Positions 10,887-23,030 of a stretch of DNA of 64,000 nucleotides are shown here, piece after piece. How positions within the stretch are numbered: position 1 is the stretch's first letter; each line of letters starts with the position of its first letter. The DNA lies in NCBI GenBank assembly GCA_033239525.1, contig BSYO01000038.1, positions 7,505,041-7,569,040 of the forward strand, written 5' to 3'. Position numbers and translations under genes: made by a program. The notes beneath the pieces are model-generated. The model made no database searches. It was not told where the DNA came from and saw only the letters and a list, made by a program, of their open reading frames with translations. Origin of the DNA: Nepenthes gracilis. Lineage: Eukaryota; Streptophyta; Magnoliopsida; Caryophyllales; Nepenthaceae.

Positions 10887-12170
10887 TCAGTGGGCTTGGA
10901 AGAAGGGCCGCAGCTTCTGTGCCGAATAGATGAGCGTCAGCGCAATCCTTTCTGTGTGCGAATAGCTGGCCTCTACATCTGTTAGTACCCGACCTATGTA
11001 GTATATCAGCCGCGGCGCTCCCTCATGTTCTTTGACTAGCACGGAGCTGAGGGTAGTGCCTGACGTAGCCAAGTATAGGTATAGGTCCTCATTTGTGTAC
11101 GGTGAGCTTAGGAGAGGCGGGCTGATGAGGTATGCTTTCAACTCTTTGAAGGATTCCTCGCATTTCTTGGTCCACCGGAACCGTGACAATTTCGTTTCCC
11201 TAAGTACTTTGAAGAAGGGCAGGTACTTCTCCATGGATTTCGCAAGGAATTGTGAGAGAGCCGCTAGTCGCCTTGTGAGTTTCTGTACTTCCTTCACCAT
11301 TCGTGGAGGATTCATGTCTAGGATGGCCTTGATCTTCTCCGGGTTTGCTTCTATACAACGCTGTGACACGATGAAACCTAGAAATTTTTCGGAGGTCACC
11401 CCGAAGGCACATTTGGCCGGGATGAGTTTCATCCCATGCATTCGCAGGACCTAGAAGGCCTCCTCTAGGTCACGGATGTAGTTGTTAGCAATCCTGCTTT
11501 TTACAAGCCTGTTGTCGATGTACACCTCCACGTTTATCCCGATTTGAGCTTCAAACATCTTGTTCACCAAGCGCTGATAGGTTGCGTCGGCGTTCTTGAG
11601 TCCAAAGGGTATTATCTTATAGCAGTATGTTCCCTAGTCGGTCATGAAGGAGGTATGCTCTTTATCATCCGGGTACATTTGGATCTGGTTGTAACCAGAG
11701 TAGGTGTCTATGAAGTTTAGGAGTTCGTGTCCGGACGTGGAGTCTACCAGCTGATCGATCCGAGGGGAGAGGGAAGCTATCCTTCGAGCAAGCCTTGTTC
11801 ACGTCGGTGAAGTCCACGCACGTTCGCCATTTGCCATTACTTTTTTCACCAACACGACGTTGGATAGCTAGTCCCGGTATTAGACCTCTCAAATGAATCT
11901 GCATCGAGGAGTCTTTTTACCTCCTCATTTATGGCGATCAGCTTCTTAACGGAATGGTTCTTCCACTTTGTAGCACGGGCTTGTGGCCGGATTGAAGTCC
12001 AGCCTGTAGACCATCACTTTGGCCGGTATACCAGGCATGTCGGTAGGAACCCAAGCGAACACATCGGAGTTCATTCTCAAGAAGGTAATCAATCGATCAC
12101 GATTAGTAGATGGGAGTGAGCCACCTACATGTACGCACTTCTCTAGCTCAACAGGATTTAGAGGGATCAC
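10887..12170 (-). pseudogene. Tat reverse transcriptase and gypsy RNase H
   Basis: From 12,170: FLRMNSDVFAWVPTDMPGIP (pre-RT segment), then KSNGKWRTCVDFTDVNKAC (RT block with the first Asp). The active-site box at 11,511-11,525 reads VYIDN instead of YVDD, so the second catalytic Asp is Asn. From 11,441 one frame gives [33 protein letters not shown] and the RNase H part ([21 protein letters not shown] ... KLRPFFQAH). There are frameshifts near 11,900 and 11,660 and several stops. It copies RNA to DNA in the virus-like particle in active relatives; here it is dead. Confidence 0.85.
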
Positions 12171-12263
12171 CTCGATTGCTTCCCCTGACTAGGCTTGCTG
12201 CAGCATGGCTTCGCCACGAAGATCTAGGTCTTCGTCTAGGGGATCTAGCACCGTGGGGGTGAC

Positions 12264-12770
12264 CTAGGATAAGTAGCATATCCGTCCCTTTGCCTGGTCC
12301 CCTAACACTTCTCTCACGCCACACGGAGTGGGGAACTTCATCTTCAGATAAGGGATCGATGTGACGGCCCCAAGGCCGTGAGGAAGGGTCTTGCCTAGTA
12401 TAGCGTTGTAGATGAAGGACAGATCGATGACAAGGAATGGTAGCTCCCACGTCACGGTGCATGGGTAAGTCCTCATCGTGAACTCTAGCCGAACTATCCC
12501 TTGCACCAATACAGGTTCGTTGTCCAGACCGTATAGATGGCCTTTGGTCACTCTCATCTGATTTTGCTTTATTCCAAGCTTGAAAAAGGCACTAAGATAC
12601 AACAAATTTTGCAAGCTTCCGTTATCGACGAAGACCCGTTTCAATTGGTAGTCAGCCTTACCGTCTAAAATAAGGGTGGATATAATAAAGGGATCAGTAT
12701 GGGGGAAGTTTACATGAGCCATATCGTTGCTACTAAAGCTAATGACATCACTCCTATCCTCTATCTTCAC
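12264..12770 (-). pseudogene. Tat aspartic protease domain
   Basis: A 168-codon open frame includes VFVDNGSLQNLLYL, the retropepsin-like active site (D-x-G-S with Asn at x), then the flap-side GIVRLEF, and FLVIDLSFIYNAILGKTLP, which matches the 'YNaIlGR..L' block of Tat polyproteins. It would process Gag-Pol. It stops at 12,264, before RT. The start is inside the former polyprotein, so the first Met is arbitrary. Confidence 0.8.
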
Positions 12771-12989
12771 TCTCTTGCTGCTAGAAGCCGGCTTCGGCAG
12801 ATTCTACTTGGTGCTTTTGGCCGTTGCGGTTGAGATCATGTTGATCATGCCAGTGGCTATACGGTTCCTAGGAGGCTCACTAGCCTCACCTTTCGAGGTT
12901 GCGGGGGCTTGCCCCAAACTTTTCATGAATTGCTTAAGGTGTTTGCGGTGGATTAGGTACTCTATCTCCTACTGTTAGGTTTTGCAGTC

Positions 12990-14445
12990 CTCTATGGAAT
13001 GTCCGAGGCAGCAGTGATACTGGCAGTACTTTGTCTGGTCACTGCTGCTCGAACCCTTCGGTGTCTTTAGCCACTTGAAGAATTTTTCATCCTGGATTTG
13101 CATCAGGATGTTCGCACAAGTATCGTTAAGAGGGGTTAGGGACGTTAGTCCGCGATCCCTCCTTGATCCCGGCAGAGGGCGTGGCTACTTACGGCACTCT
13201 AGGAAGCGGCTATTGTCGCCGTTTCTCTTCTTTCCAATGGCAGGCTTGAGAATTTTCAAACGGTGGTCTGCACGCTCGGGACACTTCACCTCATTTGCCT
13301 CCTCCGTCAAAATGTAGGCTCGAGCGATGACTTCAGCCTCCCGGAAGGATTGGAGGCGCTGGTGCGACAGGTGCTTGAAAAAGTCCCCTGCTGCCAACAT
13401 AGCAATAAAGGCATTGAGCTTCAGCTTGTCAGAGAGCCGAGGGATTCGGCATGCCTTGGTGATGAAGCGGTTGAGAAATCGCTTCAGACTTTCATCTAAC
13501 CTCTGACGGAGGCGGACCAGGTGTCATGGCTGTTTCTCCTCCCTCCGCCGGAGGTGAATTAGTTCAGGAAGCTGTCTGCGAGTTCGTCGAATGAGCGGAT
13601 GGAATTTGGTAGGAGGCCATGAAACCAAAGCAGTGCGTCCCCCCTGAGGGTTATGGGGAAGCACTGGCACATCATGGCCTCACTCACCCCCTGAAGTGAT
13701 AGGTGGGTGCGGAAGAAGTTAAGATGATCCATCGAATTGTTGATCCTATCGTGCCCTTCCAACACAGGCATTTTGAATTTGCGAGGGAGCGGCTGAGTTC
13801 GCAGATCCATGGCGAAGGGTGACCTTCACAGGTCAGCGGAGGATCGTGCAGGTCTCTCCTTGTGCAGGAGATCCCACAGTACTTTGACCTTCTCCTCCAT
13901 TGGTAGGTTGGACACCCCCCTCCGCGCGTTGATGATGTCACAGAATTTCGTGTGGTCCTGCTGACGTGGCTGGATTTGTCGGCTGTGGCATCATCCTGCG
14001 TGGAGCGGTTGCTCATTATCGGAGTCCGTGGCAGTTGGCCTCCCTTGGTCACGAGAGTTACGGGGGTTACGTCGCTCAGGGCTTTCTCCCCGTTCGTCCC
14101 TACTAGGATGGCTTTCTGCCTTATACTGGACCCTACTGCCGGAGACCGCCTGGACCCCGGCGTTTTCAAGCTGATATGATTTTCTCCTAAGTGCTGTAGC
14201 GTGACGCCTTCCTATCTTGGAGGAGGATGCCTGGGATGCCGGGGGGTAGCCCCCACCCACAGGGTTGCCATCCGGTTGCAGAGAGCCTGGATCACCATCC
14301 TAATATCACCCATGTCCGCGTGGCTACCCACTGAGGGGTCTTCACTACATGTGGCAGCATCTCTCGCTAGGGCACTGTCTTGTGCCCCGGTGTTCACCAT
14401 TCTGTCGTTTAAGAATGAGGGTGAGAAGGAGACGCTAGGCTTCTT
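12990..14445 (-). pseudogene. Tat gag
   Basis: The start region reads RMVNTGAQDSALARDA, closely echoed by NMVNTRAQISMPIRDA in the second Tat element at 57.5 kb. Next come an Arg-rich low-complexity part (13,991-14,260), the capsid part KFKMPVLEGHDRINNSMDHL ... RGDALLWFHGLLPNSIRSF (13,559-13,810), and a conserved helix RIPRLSDKLKLNAFIAMLAAGDFF (read across 13,360-13,470). A Cys/His remnant (GHSIEDCKT) and RIATGMINMI precede the protease. At least three frame changes and several stops are present. Confidence 0.8.
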
Positions 14446-14451
14446 GTCTCG

Positions 14452-14470
14452 TTTCCACATAAGGCACTAA
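14452..14470 (-). promoter_or_regulatory. Primer-binding site of the Tat element (degraded)
   Basis: On the minus strand TTAGTGCCTTATGTGGAAA follows the 5' LTR directly. The second Tat element has TTGGCGCCATTTTTGGAAA at the same place, so this is the GGCGCC-type tRNA primer site with C/G to T/A changes. Confidence 0.65.
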
Positions 14471-15342
14471 TGTTGCGTCTTGGGTTCGCAGTTGTCGTAT
14501 TGATTAGGCATCCTTCAGATTCCTCGTCATCTGGAGGCGATCACGAGCGGGTTCGATCTCCATCTCTGTGAACCTAGGCCATGTACAACATAACTAACAA
14601 ACGAGAGGTCAGAGGTCCAACAGGATTTCTCCCACCAAGGATGCTCCGATGCTTAAGTCAGATATTTCCTACAATAAACGAAAATGGGGCGCATGCTTAG
14701 AGGTGGGCAAAAATGTACTTGAATGCGTGGGAAGGGCGTGAATGCTCATGTGGGAGAACAATGAGCAAGTGGTGGGAGGCCTAGCTCCCTGTATGTACCA
14801 CGATGGGTGGCTGACTTCCTATCGCCTGAAAAGACTAAGGAGTTTTGAACTGGAAGATAGCTGTGGAGCTTAAGGTTGTTCACGCTGGGTTGATTCTCTC
14901 CCCTTCTTCGTAGAAGAAGAGTTTTATAGGCCCTCTAGCGAGGGCCTTTGGGCGCGAGAACCCCTGTTGTAAGGGCTCGTTGGCCTCTAATTGCTGTCGA
15001 TGATTGTCGTCATGTCGGTTGTCGTCTAATGGCGGCAGGTAGGCTGCTAAGCGTTACCAGTCACGCTTGGTCTCCCCCTTGAGTTGGGATTGGCGGGGCG
15101 ACTATGAGTGGCCACCTAAGCCACTACTAGCAGCTCTGACTATTTCCTCATTGGCTAGCATCTCCTGCATTTCTGTCGTTCCCTGGTAGCTACATTAATG
15201 AGTTGCAGGCGACGTCCATTAGCTGCTGGTCGTGGGTCTGTCGCGTAGGTCGCCTAGCAGCGTTGGGCCTCAACGACCCATTAGGCAGCCATTCCGTGGG
15301 TTGGGCTTCGAATCTTTTTTGGCCTTTGTCCTAGACCCAACA
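14471..15342 (-). repeat. Tat element 5' LTR
   Basis: TGTTGCGTCT...AGACCCAACA on the plus strand, 872 bp, co-linear with 2,426-3,313. Gag begins next to its lower edge. Confidence 0.9.
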
Positions 15343-15347
15343 AGTAA
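15343..15347. repeat. Target-site duplication AGTAA, right
   Basis: Exact match to 2,421-2,425, directly after the ACCCAACA end of the right LTR. Confidence 0.85.
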
Positions 15348-15842
15348 ATATTATATTCTATATATTATATAAATATAATATGTATATATATATATGTGTG
15401 TGTGTGTGTGTGAAATATATATATGATAAATTATATATATTATGTCAAATATTTATTAAATATGTATTTTATATGATAATAATATATATTATAATAAATA
15501 ACAAGTTAGAATAATATATATATTATAATATATATAATATATATATATAAGAAACAATAATATTTTTCCTTCGAATAAGAGCAAAATGATCATTACGATA
15601 AATTTTAACCATATTCCTCATACTATTCTAAAAATTAAATATTTGAATATTAATTTTTAACTTATTATATTTCAATAATTAAATATAAAAATAACAATTT
15701 TTAACTTTATTAATATCTTATTTTATTTTATGAAAAAAACTATTTAATTCTAACATTATTCCATTTCAATAACCAAATATACTACAGAAATTCAAATGCA
15801 AATACTATCCTAAAAGCAAAGAATCTCATCTAATCGAACACA
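15348..15842. repeat. AT-rich, MITE-like sequence, right half
   Basis: It contains long TATATA runs with a TGTGTGTG tract at about 15,393-15,411. AT-rich DNA ends near 15,800 with ATAACCAAATATAC. It continues the sequence interrupted at 2,425. After it the Tekay pol remnant resumes. Confidence 0.4.
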
Positions 15843-17640
15843 AAAAGCTGCTTATGACTTCTGATCAAAATGTCCTGTAATCTTTATCAGATAAGGGTCG
15901 CTCATCTGATTCTTTTTAATCTTCTCTAAAATTACCAGCTATACTTGAAAATATAATAACATCAACCTCAATCCCTAAGAGTGCACCCAGATCGAGCAAT
16001 TCTTCATTTCATCTTATATTTTCCATTCTTGATCTTCAAATGTGTCATTAACCTCGAAGGTTTCCGACCCAAAACTTTAGCAGCCTTAAATGCCTTGTTG
16101 GGCTGATATAGAATCTCATCATTGCAACCCCTAAAGCAAATCCATCCACCTATGATGCCATAAAATCAATTGCTTTCGTGAAAACAAAAACCTCAAACCT
16201 TTATGATCAGACTAAGCCACCAACTCCTCTCCATTCAAATAATATCTCCTAGTTCTCAAAACAAAGATCTCAATTTGAAACTCTGAACCATGGGTGGGGG
16301 TGATTCTGCTCACAAATTTTCAACTTCCTTGATTTATAAAAAACCACGCAACCACGCTACATCAATGCATAACCCAGATCTCTCTTAGAAGCATCACAAT
16401 ATGTTCCAAATCTTCATGATCCCTCAGGGATCAACAAAATCAGCACTAATGACAATCCAATCCTTGAGATATTCTCAACAGATCCCCCATCATAACCAAT
16501 CAGATTTAAAAAACTTTGCATCCCAGTGACACCAGTCAATCTATTCCAAATTGCCACTGCATCAATCTCCTTCAAATCCTCAAATGCAACATTTGGAAAC
16601 AATAAGACCTAAAATGATGCCTTCTCCAACCATAATTCAAATATAACCTTGTTGATCCATTTTTCTTTTACACAAATAGTATAGAGCACCTCATGGTGAA
16701 CCACTTGGCCGAATGAATCCATTTTCTAGTAAATCCTACAACTACTACTTCAATTCCTTTAACTTAGACGATGCCATCCTTTATGAAGCCCACGAAATAG
16801 GCATAGATTTGGACACAACAATGATAGAAAATTTGATCTCCTGATCCAGAGGCAATTCTGGCAAATTCTCTGAAAAAACATTCTCAAATACACCGACAAT
16901 CGGAATATCCTCAATGGCCACAAAATGACTCCTAGATGTAACCATCTATGCCAAATAAGATTGGCATTTATCTTCATTAGATGACGCACACGCAATGCCA
17001 ACATTAACCTGAAGCCTCCTTACTAATCCTCCATTGAAACTCGAAAGAATCATACATCAAAATTTAAAACAAAAACGGTCTTACCGAAATAATCTTCCAC
17101 TAATGAGAAATCGGTTGTAGCATCATGAGCTATGTTAGCAAACGACCTACTAGGAGCTTCTGCCATCCTATTTGACACTTGGAGTTTAGACAATCCTTTG
17201 ACAAATAGCTCATCTAGCCACAATTCAAGCAGATCTCGCGAATTGGAACTTCGGAGGAGAAGACCTCACTTCCACTGATTTTCCTTTACTTTGACTTCGA
17301 AAATGAAACATCCAACGAAAGACTTCATCCGTTGGGAACCAGTTTCAATACTCTAATTTCTTCTTAAAATACTTCTCCTGGAGTAGCTCCTACTTGATCA
17401 ACAACGCCCGATCTAGCACCTCGCCAAAGTTTAAATCGGTGAATCCGATATCCTTAGCTATTTAATCCCTTGCCATTAGGAGCTCAACTCCTTTAGTTTT
17501 TTGAACGTTCGATGGAAAGAACTTTTTAAGAAATGTCTCAAAGACATTATCTCTTATTACCCCCATAACCGAACCATAGGCCAACCTCACTTACTAATCC
17601 CTCCATTGAAAATCACCTCAAATATTTTTTCATCTTCTAG
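15843..17640 (-). pseudogene. Tekay-lineage gag, RT and RNase H remnant
   Basis: Reading down from 17,640 on the minus strand, a capsid-like stretch (TFLKKFFPSNVQ, FGEVLDRALLIKQELLQEKY) is followed by a degraded zinc knuckle (ICLNCG..SYLSKDC, about 17,190-17,240). Then comes the pre-RT part (VFENVFSENLPELPLD, SWAS.RMASSKLKELK) with GFIRPSGSP, about 16,700-16,900. RNase H is seen as YCDASKRDLGYALM near 16,380. There are several internal deletions, stops and frame changes. The 3' part of the same element is at 786-2,040. Gene order and motifs fit the chromovirus type. Confidence 0.6.
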
Positions 17641-18480
17641 GTCAAATCATTGACATTCAAATTTAAAACAAAAACGCTAGATCATACAACCCATCGCATC
17701 ACTCACGCGACCTATCATTGTGAAATAACCAATTTTCGATTCAAACCTAAAATTTCACAATTCAAATTTCTATTATGCACCACAAACAGTACTTATCACA
17801 CCCAATATTTAATCAATTATTTGTCCAATATGATCTAAAATATCTCTTCTAACGACTTTTTTGTGATACTATTTGTAAGGAACAAGAATAAAATAGGTCA
17901 AATCAATAAAGAATTAAAATTTAAATAACAAATAACTAAATTCCAAATTTAAAATCCAAAATTATAATATCAATCAGTCCTAATAACTTATTATAGATCT
18001 TATTAGACAACCGTTTGAACAATATGAATATGACCTGTTTTGAATATTCATAAGGGAGATAACTAAATAGTAATAACAATTCATTCACATAATATAAAAA
18101 ATCTAACAACATTTAAATATGTCATTCCAAGGCCTAAACACGATCGATCCAATAATCAAAATATAACTCATATAGATTTAAAATATTAGAACAAAGAAAA
18201 TACTCAAATATACGAATTGAAATATAAGATTTTGGAGACAACTAAGAGAAGACTTCTCAAAATAATTCTCTAAGAAAAAAAAAAACTGCCCCACCCATAA
18301 ACTAGGGTAATCTTCTTCACATATTCCTTTAATATTTGACTTCGAAATGAGATATATCCAACAAAAGACTCCATCCTTTGAGCAAAACTCTGGTTTCAAT
18401 TCATCTCCAAACCGATTAATATTGGAACTAATTTCTTCTTAAAATATGTCAACTTCCTAAAGTAGCTCCTAATTTACTAG
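17641..18480. other. AT-rich stretch with duplicated Tekay gag fragments
   Basis: No gene is seen. The segment at 18,340-18,480 (ACTTCGAAATGAGATATATCC, CTTCTTAAAATAT, AGTAGCTCCTA) is a diverged copy of 17,290-17,400. A second short pair links 17,005-17,060 and 17,580-17,665. The rest is AT-rich without recognised features. Confidence 0.4.
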
Positions 18481-18489
18481 AACAAGTGA

Positions 18490-19260
18490 TCCCCAACAAA
18501 CTTTCCTCATGATCCAATACCTCTTTCTATAAGTTTTAATCAACATATCGATTGTCTTGATATTGATCTTCTCCAATGATGGCACCCTTATCCAATGGTA
18601 CCGTACATCAATATGCTTGGATCAAAAGTGAAATGAAGAGTTCTTACAGATGTATATCCTTAGCTACCATCCTAATAAATTTTTCCCTTGCTCTATAATT
18701 GCAATATATTCGAACTGTGGAGCTCAAATTTTGTAGCTTTGATTGCCAAGAAATTTTCCGAATAACCCGTTCGATGGAAAAAATCCACGCCTTATCCCAC
18801 CAATGTCTCCTTCAAGAAAGAGCACTCTAAAGTTTCCCAAATATCTCCACTTCATTACCCTAACCCAATAATATGACCCCATACCTGTTTAGGCTTCCAC
18901 GGCCAATCTTTCGTCATCCATAGGCCAACCTGCTAGAATGATTCGCCAAGGGTGTGTCAAGGGCTTTGTCCATGTTTTGATTATTTAAAAATAGTTTTGA
19001 GAAAAGCTTAACTTTCTAGCCTTCCGATCGCGTATAACTTTCCAAGGTCCTTCATGGCAAACGATAAGCTTTCATAACTTCTTTATCCGGTCTATATTCC
19101 CCTAACTATCAATATGTCATCCACATATAAGAGAAGGATGACAAAATCATTTTCACGGAATCTTCTAGGTCAAATTCTTCAACCTTGAACCATTAACTTT
19201 TCTCAAATGGTAGACAAGTTTTTCCTTTGGCCTCAATTTTTTGTAAATCTTTCTCCATGG
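18490..19260 (-). pseudogene. Ty1/copia reverse transcriptase to RNase H remnant
   Basis: The minus strand reads DFVILLLYVDDILIV with the YVDD active site at 19,116-19,127, then MKDLGKLY downstream. Near the end is KHIDVRYHWIR followed by DMLIKT, the hallmark end of copia RNase H (KHIDvRyHfIR...aDmlTK). Stops and frameshifts occur throughout. No copia integrase or LTR was located beside it, so it is a fragment. Confidence 0.75.
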
Positions 19261-20148
19261 AGGAATGCAATTTGGACATTCATCTGCTCAAGCAAGGTCT
19301 TGGACCCTTGGAAGACATGAAATATCTCATCAAAGTCAATTTTACGACTGTCAACCTCAACACTCCTGCTGCTGATTTTTAATCTCCAAACCGATTAATA
19401 TTGAACCAAAATAAATCCAAAATGTTAAAAACTAGAATCCAAAGTTCTCATTCACTAGAACTTCTTCACAATGATCCCCTTTTTAGCCAAATGGGGCTAT
19501 TTTTCCCAAAAAAAATCCACTCCGGAAGGATTGCTTTTGCCACTATTTTCCCAAAAAAAAAATTAACATTTCGGATAGAATGCCTTAATTTAAGATGGTT
19601 TGCACTTTGGTATGAGTATTTCTTCCGGTTTGACAATAATTAATACTCTTGTCTTTTTGCGATGGTGTTTTGGACGCCATATGCCGGTTTGCGTTAAAAA
19701 AAAAAAAAAACCATTCCAAATGGAACACCTTAACTTAGGCTGGTTGGTTGACTTGCATTTTTATGCCGATTTGGATGATTTGGTGATTTGGTTGATTATG
19801 GCTGGAATGGATAGGTTGATTGGCAATATTGGTCGGAATAGATTCTAATCTTTGGAATGTCAATGGTTTTAGAGATTGCTTAATGCTTGTCAATAGAATC
19901 AGCTAGGATGGAATGGAATGACATGGATTTCCCAAATGGTAATGATGCTCTAATTTGACGGTAAGTAACTATCGGGTATGCAAACGACTGTCTTCGGGAG
20001 TAATAAGACTTGGTTGAATTTTCCTAGATTTATTTACAAGATTAGAAGTGGAAACAAAATGATATAAAATGGTTCGCGGACGGTCATAGTTGCAAATGGC
20101 TTTTTGGCTGGTTTGGTTGAAAGCCAATGGCGGATTTGGACGACTGCA

Positions 20149-20905
20149 TTTTGAAGGATTGTTTGTCTTTTGCATTTTTTCTTTGGTTTTATGACATGTT
20201 CGATGGTGCTCGGAGAATGTCATGTTATCTATATTCTAACTCCAAGTAGCAAAACACTTGAAGATAGAATATATGTTTTATAATTTCTTTTATTTTAATT
20301 CAATCTTTTTTACTTACCAAAAAAACCAATATATTCTATCTCCTATAAGTAAGGTTATTCACCATATTTTGCCACCCGCCACTCGTAATTTTGGGTACAA
20401 TTTCTCAAATTATTAAATATATTAGGACGTTCTAATATATTAAATTATATTTTAAATACCAAATAGAGGGGTAGGTAACTATAATAGAGCCTTTCCTACT
20501 AGCAAAATGGAATTTTAAATAATAGATATCTCTCCATCTAGAAATTTTGAAGGATTGTTTGTCTTTTGCATTTTTTTCTTTGGTTTTATGACATGTTCGA
20601 TGATGCTCGGAGAATGTCATGTTATCTATATTCTAACTCCAAGTAGCAAAACACTTGAAGATAGAATATATGTTTTATAATTTCTTTTATTTTAATTCAA
20701 TCTTTTTTACTTACCAAAAAAACCAATATATTCTATCTCCTATAAGTAAGGTTATTCACACCGCCACTCGATTTTGGGTACAATTTTTTCAAATTATTAA
20801 ATATATTAGGACGTTCTAATATATTAAATTATATTTTAAATATTAGAGGGGTATAACTATAATTTCCTACTAGCAAAATTTTAAATAATAGATATCTCTC
20901 CATCT
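20149..20905. repeat. 396-bp tandem duplication
   Basis: The unit starting TTTTGAAGGATTG occurs at 20,149 and again at 20,545, each followed by the LINE-like tail (TTTTTTACTTACCAAAAAAA) and the start of the LTR segment. The second unit lacks several short stretches present in the first. The partner block at 24.7 kb has only one unit. Confidence 0.75.
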
Positions 20906-21634
20906 AGAATTGGCCAAATAATATAAAATAGATGACAGTTAGTAGTGACTATAATCTCCAAACACATATATGTAAAAATGCACGACCTAATACAAATTTC
21001 ATACTCATTTTCATACAAATATACTAATATAAAAATATATAATATCTAATAATTTTTTAGACTTATAGAAAATAAAAAAATCATCCAAAATCACAAAGCC
21101 CGAACCAGAAACTCCCAAATCAACCAATAAATTATATATGTATGTTCAGAATAAATAGATCGAATATATAAAAATAACATAAATATTAGGAAAATTTTAA
21201 AATAGTAGTCAAAATATATCAGATATTAAATCAAATCAAAGATATGGATTATAGATACTTGCTTCGACCTTATACAACACTCCGAAATACCTGAACCATG
21301 CTTTTTTCTCTTTTCTTCCGATGCGCCCTTCTCTCTCCTACTATGTGCCTCACCTCCTCCTACGCCATGCCTCTGCCTTCTCCTCCACCTGTGCCGCTTC
21401 GTTCTTCCTCCTCTTCTCTTTCTCTTTCTTTTCCTGTGCGCTCCTTTCTTCCTCTCTTTTTTCTTTTTCTTTTTTTTATTATCCAATCGGTACTCGAATG
21501 CCAACACAGGCATGACCTAGGCACTAATGTCAAAATCTTCCAAAATTTTACAAATAATTAATTTTTATCACATTTAGATTATCTAAAATAATAAACACTT
21601 CCAAAATAAATCAAATGGAATTCGGGTTATTACA
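20330..21634 (-). mobile_element. Tekay-type LTR, truncated (copy in direct repeat 1)
   Basis: The minus strand starts TGTAATAACCCGAATTCC at 21,634 and goes through the GATAAAAATTAATTA word and a purine-rich tract (plus strand 21,298-21,480 is pyrimidine-rich). The 3' portion is missing compared with the 2.5-kb LTR at 61,028. It is clearly the same family as 1-785 and 24,860-25,802. Confidence 0.65.
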
Positions 21635-22439
21635 GTCACACTCAATTATTGCTCACATAGGGTTATTATAAAGCACCATAACTAAAATTGTTTTAGAATT
21701 ATTAGAAATTCACTAACTTACTAGTGTATGTTGCTTATATCTATGAGACAATATCTGATATATCGGATCTCATCTCTAGTCAAATACTCGTGAAGGATGC
21801 ACACTCAAATCTAAGTCACCCGGCATAAGATCAAAATTCTCAATAAGTATCATGCTTGACAACTGTGATAATAACCTCAAATAGCATTGATGTTATCTCA
21901 TTCTATGTTATTTGGCTTGATTCCCACTCCTCTCTCTTACATTGGAAAGGTTATTCTTCCATAGAAATACTTCCCATCATTTGAAGGCCCAAACCTTTCT
22001 CTCGTACCTTATATATACACTAACTAAATAGTATCCAAACACCTGATCCATGGAGACTGTCGAACATTTTTGTGAGCACCCGAGCTAGATACTCAAACAC
22101 GTCAAATGTTTTAAAACCAAATAAAACCATTCAATAATCTAGATCCATTCCAAATGATAATCCAATCAAATTGTGATCCGAAAATATATAAGTCTCAATA
22201 ATTGAGATAAAATCATCAATCAGATCATCTTCTCATGTGTTTTCATCCAGTCCAATCAACTGTGAGCCAAAGCCCGAGCAAGTGATATAATCAAAAACGC
22301 TAACAACAATAACGTCTATAATCTAGGTCTCAACATAGAAACCTAGATACTCCAAGGTCCGAATCAAAATAAATAGTAAAAATCAAATATATGAGGTTTC
22401 CCGGTCCATGCTAAAACCTATTTACAACATGGATTCCAT

Positions 22440-22800
22440 CAATCCGCAAAGATCGATGAATCTCAAAATCAAAGTCCAAATCGTATATCCCCCGGCAGGT
22501 GCGTCTAAATACAAATTCATGTAGAAAATATAAAGACTATGCACTAAATATAAGTTTTGATTATTTAAAAACGATGATCACATGGCCATAAGCATCCCGA
22601 GAAAAGGCAACGTTCTCAACCCACCAGATTAATCTAGTAACCCAAAGCCTCCCAGATCAAATGTTTTCATAGACCGTAAGGCCAATAAGCTGCTTTAGAC
22701 CACCTATATACTCAAATATCTCAAAACATCCAAAGGAATTTGCTTTTGATCCTCAATTGCATGGTTTTTCATTTTATTTCCGATGCCTATGGGCCAGCTA
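22440..22800 (-). mobile_element. Fragment of the 3' part of a Tekay-type LTR
   Basis: AATCAAAGTCCAAAT ... AATACAAATTCATGTAGAAAATATA ... TTTTGATTATTTAAA matches, in the same order, the first 80 bases of the window. It is a part not present in the two direct-repeat LTR copies. Confidence 0.45.
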
Positions 22801-22859
22801 TTTTATTTCCCCCAATTAATTTTATAAAGTTCCAACAATTTAATTAGCATTTTATATAT

Positions 22860-23030
22860 ACATATAAGAATTATATACACACACACAATTTCCACTGGTC
22901 CCCGCATGGTTTTGCCCCACACCACACACACTCACAACCCACACACACACACTTTGGCCCCACGGCCCACACACACACACACACAACCCACGGCTTTTTC
23001 TTTAAAAAAATGAGGGGGGTCCCACACCCA
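22860..23030. repeat. (CA)n-rich low-complexity region
   Basis: Repeated ACACACAC blocks alternate with CCC-rich words. It is the only CA-rich microsatellite in the spacer between the two direct repeats. The rest of 22,080-23,440 shows no gene. Confidence 0.8.

Larger units (their letters stand above)
2426..15342 (-). mobile_element. Tat-lineage Ty3/gypsy LTR retrotransposon, structurally complete but inactive
   Basis: The element is 12.9 kb long with two LTRs (888 and 872 bp), both bounded by TGTTG...CAACA, and a 5-bp AGTAA duplication. It has a tRNA primer-binding-site-like sequence beside the 5' LTR and a purine tract beside the 3' LTR. The minus strand reads gag, protease, RT, gypsy RNase H, a second RNase H and integrase, in that order. 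The second RNase H, the PBS of GGCGCC type and the long extra region between integrase and the 3' LTR are traits of the Tat lineage (Ogre/Retand/Tat). That extra region, 3.3-8.9 kb, carries plus-strand genes antisense to gag-pol. Every pol domain is broken by stops or frameshifts, so it could move only with proteins from elsewhere. It sits inside an AT-rich MITE-like sequence within an older Tekay element. Confidence 0.9.
19400..22075. repeat. Large direct repeat, copy 1
   Basis: It is co-linear with 23,440-26,320. Shared landmarks include GGGGCTATTTTTCCCAAAAA (19,483), TAGAATCAGCTAGGATGGAA (19,894), GCAAATGGCTTTTTGGCTG (about 20,092), the LTR block, and CACCCGGCATAA (21,816). The copy is shorter than its partner because of many small clean gaps. 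It contains an extra tandem duplication at 20,149-20,905. Confidence 0.7.
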
